DNA of 20,689 nt, from assembly GCA_020848595.1 (NCBI GenBank), contig JADLHV010000234.1, positions 1-20,689 on the forward strand, read 5' to 3'. Below, in pieces: positions 15,531-20,689 of this stretch. Every line of letters starts with the position of its first letter. Position 1 is the first letter of the stretch. Position numbers and translations under genes: made by a program. Origin of the DNA: Bacteroidia bacterium (GTDB taxonomy: Bacteria; Bacteroidota; Bacteroidia; NS11-12g; UBA955). Below the pieces are notes generated by a model. It was not told the origin of the DNA, ran no database searches, and worked only from the letters and a program-made list of their open reading frames with translations.

Positions 15531-16031
15531 ATGTTAGAAGCAATCGTTAATGGAAAGACAGTAAAAGTTGACTTCCAAGGCAAGGAAGTTACAGTTAATG
15601 ACAAAACAAGCCTTTTGGATATTCTCAGTGTTCAAGATGGGAAATTTTTTCACATGATTTATAATCAACACTCCTATATGTTCGAACTTATTGGGTTTGA
15701 TAAGGAGTCTAAAACCTATCGTATTGGATTTGATGGGCGTGTTTATGAAATTGGAGTGAAAGACCGATTTGATCAACTCTTAAAGAGTATGGGGCTTGAT
15801 CAAGTTAGTAAGCCGAAGGTGAATGAAGTTAAAGCACCTATGCCTGGACTTGTACTTAGTATAAAAGTGACTGAAAATCAAGAAGTAAAAAAAGGAGACC
15901 CTATTTTAATTCTTGAGGCAATGAAAATGGAAAATATCATTAAATCTCCAATTGATGGAATTGTTAAGCAAATCTTGGTAAGTGATAAACAAGCAGTAGA
16001 TAAAAATCAAGCTCTAATAACTTTTAATTAA
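15531..16031 (+). CDS. biotin carboxyl carrier protein of an acyl-CoA carboxylase
   Basis: This is a 166-residue cytoplasmic protein. Residues 1-95 form a beta-rich N-terminal domain (VNGKTVKVDFQGKEVTV, YRIGFDGRVYEIGVKD) like the region that precedes the carrier in propionyl-CoA and related acyl-CoA carboxylases. Residues 100-166 are the biotinyl domain: KAPMPGLVLSIKV, then EAMKMEN, with K132 as the expected biotinylated lysine, then the mirrored SPIDGIVKQILV half. It would carry carboxybiotin between a biotin carboxylase and a carboxyltransferase; neither is in the window. In Bacteroidota these subunits are often adjacent, so the isolated position is a little unusual. A lipoprotein gene follows by 7 nt, suggesting cotranscription without an evident functional link. 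Confidence 0.92.
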   Translation: MLEAIVNGKTVKVDFQGKEVTVNDKTSLLDILSVQDGKFFHMIYNQHSYMFELIGFDKESKTYRIGFDGRVYEIGVKDRFDQLLKSMGLDQVSKPKVNEVKAPMPGLVLSIKVTENQEVKKGDPILILEAMKMENIIKSPIDGIVKQILVSDKQAVDKNQALITFN

Positions 16032-16038
16032 TAAACTT

Positions 16039-16701
16039 ATGAATAAAAATCAAAATCTTTTAATGGCTGTAATTGCCATTTTAATTCTATCTTCATGTGG
16101 TAGTTTAAGCGTAACAAAAATGCGCTATAACAGAGGTTTAAATATCGATTGGTTTGGAGGTAAAGATAAACCTGCTACAAGTGTAGCTAAAAAAGATAAA
16201 GTTAAGAAAAGTAAAGTTGAAGTTGCTATAAACAATGAATCTGAATCTGAATTAGAGGTTCCAGCTATTTCTGAAGTTTCTACTGTGCCTCAAAATCCTG
16301 TTTATTCAGACGAACAAGTTCAATCTACACCAGTGGCTAAACCAAGTACTGTTAAGCCAAATTCAAGAAAATTAGATTCAAAGTCAGAAACTGACTATAA
16401 AAAACCTAGTAAACGTAAGTTAAATAAAGTAAAGGATGCATTAACTAGTTTGTCTCATAAACAATCTACAAATGATAGTTCAGATTCGGATATGAATCTA
16501 ATAATTCTCATTATTTTAGCATTAATTCCACCACTTCAATTATTGGCTATTTATCTTTATTTTGATGAAATTAACATCCATTTCTGGATTAGTTTATTGT
16601 TGTTATTGTTTGCTGGATGGTTTTTTGCAGGAGGTGCTTTAGGGTATTTCGGTATAGCTATAGTTCATGCTTTGCTCGTCGTTTTAGGTGTGTTCGGCTA
16701 A
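16039..16701 (+). CDS. lipoprotein with Pmp3/YqaE-like membrane C-terminus
   Basis: This is a 220-residue protein. Residues 1-20 are a lipoprotein signal (AVIAILILSSC) with the acylated cysteine at C20. It is followed by SVTKMRYNRGLNIDWFGG, which resembles the (K/R)xxYxxGF-type motif common after the lipobox of Bacteroidota lipoproteins. Residues 42-150 are a hydrophilic, Lys/Ser-rich linker. Residues 152-218 are strongly hydrophobic: LIPPLQLLAIYLYFDEINIH, HFWISLLLLLFAGWF, then GIAIVHALLVVLG. This is the order of a Pmp3/YqaE domain (the LPP turn and the final IHA-like segment), with a few extra residues before the last part. The protein thus combines a lipid anchor with a membrane-embedded C-terminus. 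Pmp3 proteins affect membrane potential and salt tolerance in other organisms; the role here is unknown. Confidence 0.75.
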   Translation: MNKNQNLLMAVIAILILSSCGSLSVTKMRYNRGLNIDWFGGKDKPATSVAKKDKVKKSKVEVAINNESESELEVPAISEVSTVPQNPVYSDEQVQSTPVAKPSTVKPNSRKLDSKSETDYKKPSKRKLNKVKDALTSLSHKQSTNDSSDSDMNLIILIILALIPPLQLLAIYLYFDEINIHFWISLLLLLFAGWFFAGGALGYFGIAIVHALLVVLGVFG

Positions 16702-16730
16702 AAAAAATAGTAAGTTTTAAGAAATATCTC

Positions 16731-16738
16731 TATATTTG
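16731..16738 (+). promoter_or_regulatory. -7 promoter box of oxyR with overlapping inverted repeat
   Basis: TATATTTG is an exact TAnnTTTG box 18 nt before the ATG at 16757. ATATTT (16732-16737) and AAATAT (16746-16751) form an inverted repeat over the likely transcription start, containing T-N11-A type spacing, so autoregulation by a LysR-type protein is possible. No clear -33 element is present. Confidence 0.5.
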
Positions 16739-16756
16739 CTTAAATAAATATAAATT

Positions 16757-17695
16757 ATGACTATAACTCAATTAGAATATATTATCGCCTTAGATACCCA
16801 TCGTAATTTTGTTAATGCAGCTGATAGTTGTTTTGTAACACAGCCAACTTTAAGCATGCAGATTCAGAAATTGGAAGATGAGTTAGGCGTAAAGATTTTT
16901 GATCGTAGTAAGCAACCTGTTATTCCAACTCATATTGGTGAAGATGTTATCGCTCAAGCGAGAAATGTTCTTAAAGAACACAGTAAGATTATTGAAATTA
17001 TTCAGGATGAAAAAGGTGAAGTAAAAGGTGATTTGAGGTTAGGTATTATACCAACCGTTGCGCCTTATCTTATACCTCGATTTTTAGTGAAGTTTTTAAA
17101 TAAATATCCTGAAGTTAATTTAGTGGTTAACGAACTAACAACGGATCAAATAATTCAACAATTAAAGAACGATCAATTAGATTGTGGAATAATGGCATCT
17201 CCAATTAAGGATAAGAATCTTAATGAAGAAACTTTGTATTATGAGGAGTTTGTAGCGTATGTATCTAAATCGAATAAGCTTTCTAAAAAGACAACTGTAA
17301 AAGCGGGTGAATTAGAATTAGATGATATCTGGATTCTTAATGAAGGCCATTGTATGCGCAATCAAGTAATCAACTTGTGTTCTGATAGAAAAAAGGATAA
17401 TGCTAAAACTCGATTCGAATATCAAACTGGTAGTGTAGAAACTTTAAAGCGTATTGTTGAGCAAGATGACGGTATCACCATTATTCCTGAAATGGCTATT
17501 ATGGATATGAGTGATGAACAAATGGATTTGGTACGTTATTTCAAATCTCCAGAGCCAGTGAGAGAAATTAGCATGTTTACCCATAGGCATTTCGTTAAAA
17601 AGCGTTTGATTAAAACTTTAGCCGATGAAATAGTGGCTACTGTTCCAAATAAAATGCGAAGGAAAGATAAACGAGATGTTGTGAAGATAGCCTAA
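16757..17695 (+). CDS. oxyR: OxyR, hydrogen-peroxide-sensing LysR-type regulator
   Basis: This is a 312-residue LysR-family regulator. Residues 1-60 are the winged helix-turn-helix (MTITQLEYIIALDTHRNFVN, TQPTLSMQIQKLEDELGVKI, FDRSKQPVIPT). The effector domain carries GHCMRNQVINLC with cysteines at residues 199 and 208, the same numbers and spacing as the redox pair of E. coli OxyR. The protein should therefore form an intramolecular disulfide with peroxide and activate antioxidant genes such as katG, ahpCF and dps, none of which is nearby. A basic tail (MRRKDKRDVVKIA) ends the protein. A strong terminator follows. The call is based on the motif and overall similarity and is firm. Confidence 0.95.
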   Translation: MTITQLEYIIALDTHRNFVNAADSCFVTQPTLSMQIQKLEDELGVKIFDRSKQPVIPTHIGEDVIAQARNVLKEHSKIIEIIQDEKGEVKGDLRLGIIPTVAPYLIPRFLVKFLNKYPEVNLVVNELTTDQIIQQLKNDQLDCGIMASPIKDKNLNEETLYYEEFVAYVSKSNKLSKKTTVKAGELELDDIWILNEGHCMRNQVINLCSDRKKDNAKTRFEYQTGSVETLKRIVEQDDGITIIPEMAIMDMSDEQMDLVRYFKSPEPVREISMFTHRHFVKKRLIKTLADEIVATVPNKMRRKDKRDVVKIA

Positions 17696-17703
17696 GAAAT
17701 TGC

Positions 17704-17733
17704 AAGAGCCTGATAGAAATATCGGGCTTTTTT
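17704..17733 (+). terminator. intrinsic terminator after oxyR
   Basis: AGCCTGATA (17707-17715) pairs with TATCGGGCT (17720-17728) with one G-T pair and a GAAA tetraloop, extended by flanking A/T pairs and followed by six T. It abuts the stop codon of the convergent pyrF at 17732-17734. Confidence 0.92.
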
Positions 17734-18541
17734 AATGGTTTTTTAATGCTAAAGCACATGCATCTCTCAAAGTTATAGCTTCGGCTTGTGCCTTTTCTTT
17801 AAAATCATGTTCACTGCTGGCATATAAAATGCTGCGACTGGCATTGATTAAAAGTCCACCAAAATCAGTCAACGCATTATCGCAAACATCTTTTACTGTG
17901 CCTCCTTGTGCACCAACACCCGGAACTAAAAAGAAATGTTGAGGGAATTTAGCTCTTAAAGATTTTAAATCACTTGCTTTTGTTGCACCTGTTACAAACA
18001 TTAGATTGTTTTCGTTGCCCCAGTGACTAACTTTTTCCATTACAGTTTCATAAAGCGGTTTATCGTCGTAGCTTAATATTTGAAAATCTTTACTTCCTGC
18101 ATTACTCGTTAATCCAAGACAAATTACCCACTTATTTTCAAATTGAAAGAAAGGACTTAAAGAGTCTTCACCCATATATGGAGCAACCGTTATAGCATCA
18201 AAATTCATGTTTTTGAAAAAAGCTTTGGCATACATACTACTCGTATTGCCAATATCACCACGTTTTGCGTCTGCAATAGTTAAGCAATCGTTTGGGATTA
18301 ATTTTAAGGTGTCTGCCATACATTGCCATCCTTCTGCGCCATATTGCTCATAAAACGCTGTATTAATCTTGTATGCGATGGCATATGGATTTGTAGCCTC
18401 TATAATTTGCTTGTTGAATTCGAGAATACCTGCCATAGAACGTTCTATACCATTAGGTAATTTCTCCATATCTGTATCTAAGCCAACACATAAGAGACTG
18501 TTTTTTCTCTTGATTTCACTAATGAGTTTTTCCCTATTCAT
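17732..18541 (-). CDS. pyrF: orotidine 5'-phosphate decarboxylase (type 2)
   Basis: This is a 269-residue cytoplasmic TIM-barrel enzyme that converts OMP to UMP, the last step of pyrimidine synthesis. Visible motifs are LLCVGLDTDMEKLP near 16-29 (phosphate/ribose-side Asp), YKINTAFYEQYG at 58-68, and the signature ADAKRGDIGNTSSMYA at 90-105 with the catalytic Lys93 and Asp96. VPGVGAQGG and LLINASRSILYA follow near the C-terminus. Length fits the type 2 group. It is convergent with oxyR and 69 nt downstream of the TonB-like gene on the same strand. A near-match to the -7 box (GAATTTTG on the minus strand, 18557-18550) ends 8 nt before the ATG, suggesting its own promoter with a very short leader. 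Confidence 0.97.
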   Translation of the reverse strand: MNREKLISEIKRKNSLLCVGLDTDMEKLPNGIERSMAGILEFNKQIIEATNPYAIAYKINTAFYEQYGAEGWQCMADTLKLIPNDCLTIADAKRGDIGNTSSMYAKAFFKNMNFDAITVAPYMGEDSLSPFFQFENKWVICLGLTSNAGSKDFQILSYDDKPLYETVMEKVSHWGNENNLMFVTGATKASDLKSLRAKFPQHFFLVPGVGAQGGTVKDVCDNALTDFGGLLINASRSILYASSEHDFKEKAQAEAITLRDACALALKNH

Positions 18542-18610
18542 TTATAGGGCAAAATTCAGTAAAGTTTATGACAAATAAAAAGTAGATTTATTCTTCGCTA
18601 AACTTAAGAT

Positions 18611-19567
18611 TTAAAACCTTACTGGAAGGGTATAATTTATACTAATTCTTTTGCCTTTACTGTTCCTAGCAGGTAACCATCCTTTTGCTTTTCTTATAAT
18701 GCGTATGGCTTCTTTTTCGTAATTTTTTAAAGATGGATTAGGATTTAAGATACTTATTTTTCTTAGCTTTCCTCTGGCAGTGACTTTAAATTGGACATAG
18801 ATGGTGAAGTCTTTTAATGTATCACCTTGACTTGATGGCCGCTTTAAATTAACTTGTACGAAACGCATTAAAGAATCGTAGCCTTCAATATATTGCGGCG
18901 GGGTAATATGTTGTCTACTAGATGAACCTGGTAATCCACCCATTATAACACCATCATAGTCATTTGGATTTCGCTTTTTAATGACTATTTCTTCAAAATT
19001 AATGGTGTCTTTAAATGTTAATTCTTCTACAAATTCTTCTTTGGTTTGCTCCGGTATTCTATTTTGTTTTTTAACTAAAGAATCATCTATGTTACTAGGG
19101 TTTATTTTCTTTACAGTTTTTTCTTTATTAGGTTCTTCTGTAGTTTGTATGTCTTGAATTAATGGATGATTATTGCTTTCTTTGATTAATTCAATAGTTG
19201 GAATAGAACCTATTGATATGTTCCCTTTTAGCTCTTTGTTGGAGTTGTTGTTGGTGCAAGATGTCAGTAAGAGAGCCGCCACTGAAATAAGTAATTCCTT
19301 TTGAAATAAATCGGAAGTTTTACTTAACAGAGTGTCTAACGAGTGCGTTATTTCTTCTGTAGAATAATCTATTTGAGAATAGTTCATTCTAGCACAAATC
19401 TGGGAGCTCGAATTTAAAAGAAGATATTCTATAATTTGATGTCGATTCATTTGAGTAAAATCAACAACATTTTTTTGACATGATTGACAATGTCTAGTTT
19501 GGATGCCGATTTTCATCTTATCCCAATCTTCATGACAAGGTTTTTCTATGTTGATTTTAAATCCCAT
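18611..19567 (-). CDS. TonB-C-terminal-domain protein with N-terminal Cys domain
   Basis: This is a 318-residue protein in three parts. Residues 1-60 form a small domain with KPCHEDWDKM, RHCQSCQKNVVDFTQM and SQICAR (Cys 11, 27, 30, 58), a pattern that recurs at the N-terminus of many uncharacterised Bacteroidota proteins and may bind metal. Residues 90-104 (KELLISVAALLLTSC) are one hydrophobic segment ending in a lipobox-like LTSC. Residues 105-230 are a hydrophilic Pro/Glu/Lys-rich linker. Residues 231-318 are a TonB C-terminal domain (FVQVNLKRPSSQGD, FTIYVQFKVTARGKLRKISI, KEAIRIIRKAKGWLPARNSK). The topology suggests a cytoplasmic Cys domain and a periplasmic TonB-like domain. No exbB/exbD or TonB-dependent receptor lies beside it, so an energy-transducing role is uncertain. 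Confidence 0.8.
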   Translation of the reverse strand: MGFKINIEKPCHEDWDKMKIGIQTRHCQSCQKNVVDFTQMNRHQIIEYLLLNSSSQICARMNYSQIDYSTEEITHSLDTLLSKTSDLFQKELLISVAALLLTSCTNNNSNKELKGNISIGSIPTIELIKESNNHPLIQDIQTTEEPNKEKTVKKINPSNIDDSLVKKQNRIPEQTKEEFVEELTFKDTINFEEIVIKKRNPNDYDGVIMGGLPGSSSRQHITPPQYIEGYDSLMRFVQVNLKRPSSQGDTLKDFTIYVQFKVTARGKLRKISILNPNPSLKNYEKEAIRIIRKAKGWLPARNSKGKRISINYTLPVRF

Positions 19568-19568
19568 T

Positions 19569-19582
19569 TCTAATTAATTAGA
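19569..19582. repeat. 14-bp palindrome beside the TonB-like start codon
   Basis: TCTAATTAATTAGA is a perfect palindrome beginning 1 nt upstream of the ATG (minus strand, 19567). It could be an operator or merely an AT-rich coincidence. Confidence 0.35.
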
Positions 19583-19727
19583 GGGAATGAGTTGATGAAT
19601 TTGTGTCATAAAACTGTCATATTCTAAAAATAGAAGGACATGTAGTTTTAAGGTTTTAAATAGATTGCAACTTTTTCATGTCAAGGGTGTCTAATATATA
19701 AATAGATTTAAGCTGCTATGTTTTTTG

Positions 19728-19735
19728 TAAATTTG
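19728..19735 (+). promoter_or_regulatory. -7 promoter box of the S8 protease
   Basis: TAAATTTG matches TAnnTTTG and ends 5 nt before the ATG at 19741, implying a leaderless transcript. The -33 region (ATTT near 19706-19709) is weak. Confidence 0.5.
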
Positions 19736-19740
19736 TAAAT

Positions 19741-20689
19741 ATGTTCAAACGCATTTTAATAGTATTGTTTGTATTAAATTCAGTCAATTCTGAGGCAATT
19801 AATAATAAAGATTCTCTGCAATCTTATATCGTGCATTTTTCTCAGCAATCAGAAATTGAGAGTTTAAGGGAGCTTAGTCATTATAAATTTGAGTCAATCG
19901 ATGCATTAAATCTTCAAAACACCTATTTTAAATTCTCGTACTATAAATCAAAACTTTCTCAAAGTGCTGTCGTCTCCTTAATCACTCAACTTCCATATTA
20001 CGACATGCACCAAGAAGATAATGTTGTTTCAATGCGTACTACAACACCGAATGATACTTTTTTTGGACAACAATGGCATTTATCTTTAATAAAAGCTGTT
20101 CAGGCTTGGGATATAACGCGTAGTGGTGTTAATAGACGTGGAGATACAATTGTAGTGGCAGTAGTGGATGATGGTTTGCATATAAATCATCCAGATTTTC
20201 AAGGAAATATTTGGATAAATTATGCCGATACACTTGGAAATGGTGTAGATGATGATGGCAATGGTTATATAGAGGATACCTATGGATGGAATTTCGTTGG
20301 ACAAAACAATGATATCAGTGATAGTTTATATTACAAAGCTAAACATGGAACGCCTGTTTCTGGTATCATAGGTGCTAGAACAAATAATATTACTGGAGTT
20401 AGTGGTATAATGTGGAATGTTAAATTGATGATAGTTAATATTACCGATACAGGTCGATTTCCGACAACCTATCAATCAGATGTAATAAAGGCATACAGCT
20501 ATATCTTATATCAACGTCGATTATATGAGCAGACTAATGGACAAAAAGGGGCATTTGTAACTGTTGTTAATTCAAGTTGGGGAATCGATGGTAAAAAACC
20601 TAATCAAGCTCCATTATGGTGTGCGTTTTATGATACAATGGGAGCGGCCGGTATTTTAAATGTATCGGCAGTTAGTAATGCTCAAGAAC
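19741..20689 (+). CDS. subtilisin-like S8 serine protease (3' truncated)
   Basis: The frame is open from the ATG to the window end, giving 316 residues; the C-terminal part lies outside. Residues 1-19 are a signal peptide (KRILIVLFVLNSVNSEA). Residues 23-100 form a propeptide-like region (SYIVHFSQQSEIESLREL, ending VSMRTTTPND). The S8 catalytic domain follows: WHLSLIKAVQAWDITRSG, catalytic Asp143 in VAVVDDGLHINHPDF, a calcium-binding-like NGVDDDGNGYIED loop (168-180), and catalytic His202 in KHGTPVSGIIGA. The window stops at NVSAVSNAQ, where N313 matches the oxyanion-hole Asn; the catalytic Ser must lie downstream. Such exported Bacteroidota proteases usually end in a T9SS sorting domain, which cannot be checked here. 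Confidence 0.93.
   Translation, partial: MFKRILIVLFVLNSVNSEAINNKDSLQSYIVHFSQQSEIESLRELSHYKFESIDALNLQNTYFKFSYYKSKLSQSAVVSLITQLPYYDMHQEDNVVSMRTTTPNDTFFGQQWHLSLIKAVQAWDITRSGVNRRGDTIVVAVVDDGLHINHPDFQGNIWINYADTLGNGVDDDGNGYIEDTYGWNFVGQNNDISDSLYYKAKHGTPVSGIIGARTNNITGVSGIMWNVKLMIVNITDTGRFPTTYQSDVIKAYSYILYQRRLYEQTNGQKGAFVTVVNSSWGIDGKKPNQAPLWCAFYDTMGAAGILNVSAVSNAQE

Noticed and set aside
16757..17695. OxyR as part of a local oxidative-stress cluster
   Set aside because: No catalase, peroxiredoxin or Dps gene is present in the window; the neighbours are a biotin carrier operon and pyrF.

Overview
The window is a 20.7 kb chromosomal segment from a low-GC member of the Bacteroidota, most likely a Flavobacteriales-like marine or freshwater lineage. 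Four things support this: a type IX secretion (T9SS) C-terminal sorting domain, Bacteroidota-specific families (DUF5723-like protein, HYC_CC_PP-like protein, lipoprotein with an RYNRG motif), a Rho with a long disordered insert, and promoters with the TAnnTTTG -7 box while Shine-Dalgarno sites are absent. I see no phage, IS element, CRISPR array, tRNA or rRNA. Both ends cut through genes: tex at the left and a subtilisin-like protease at the right.

Layout. 1-5471 (+): the 3' part of tex, a DUF5723-like outer-membrane protein, then a tight two-gene unit of a CBS-domain protein and a single-POTRA Omp85 (BamA/TamA-like) protein. 5493-6408 (+): two small exported cysteine-rich genes. The first is a diverged HYC_CC_PP-like protein; the second is a metallothionein-like protein with 14 Cys in its last 41 residues. 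They are separated by a structured 206-nt gap and closed by a clear intrinsic terminator. 6512-9658 (-): a small secreted protein of unknown function, rho, and an MlaD/MCE-domain lipid-transport protein. 9816-17695 (+): a POT-family peptide transporter, a 1247-residue secreted T9SS protein built of repeated CARDB-like Ig domains, a biotin carboxyl carrier protein paired with a Pmp3-like lipoprotein, and oxyR with both redox cysteines. 17732-19567 (-): pyrF and a TonB-C-terminal protein with a cysteine-containing N-terminal domain. 19741-end (+): an S8 protease.

How the genes relate. Most are housekeeping or envelope genes: Omp85, MCE, DUF5723, T9SS cargo, TonB-like and Pmp3-like proteins. Two could relate to stress: OxyR (peroxide sensing) and the exported Cys-rich pair (probably metal or thiol chemistry). 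I see no single large novel system. The two points most worth following are the exported metallothionein-like protein with its Cys-rich neighbour and structured intergenic region, and the repeated placement of TAnnTTTG promoter boxes only 3-9 nt before start codons, which implies leaderless or nearly leaderless mRNAs for five genes here.
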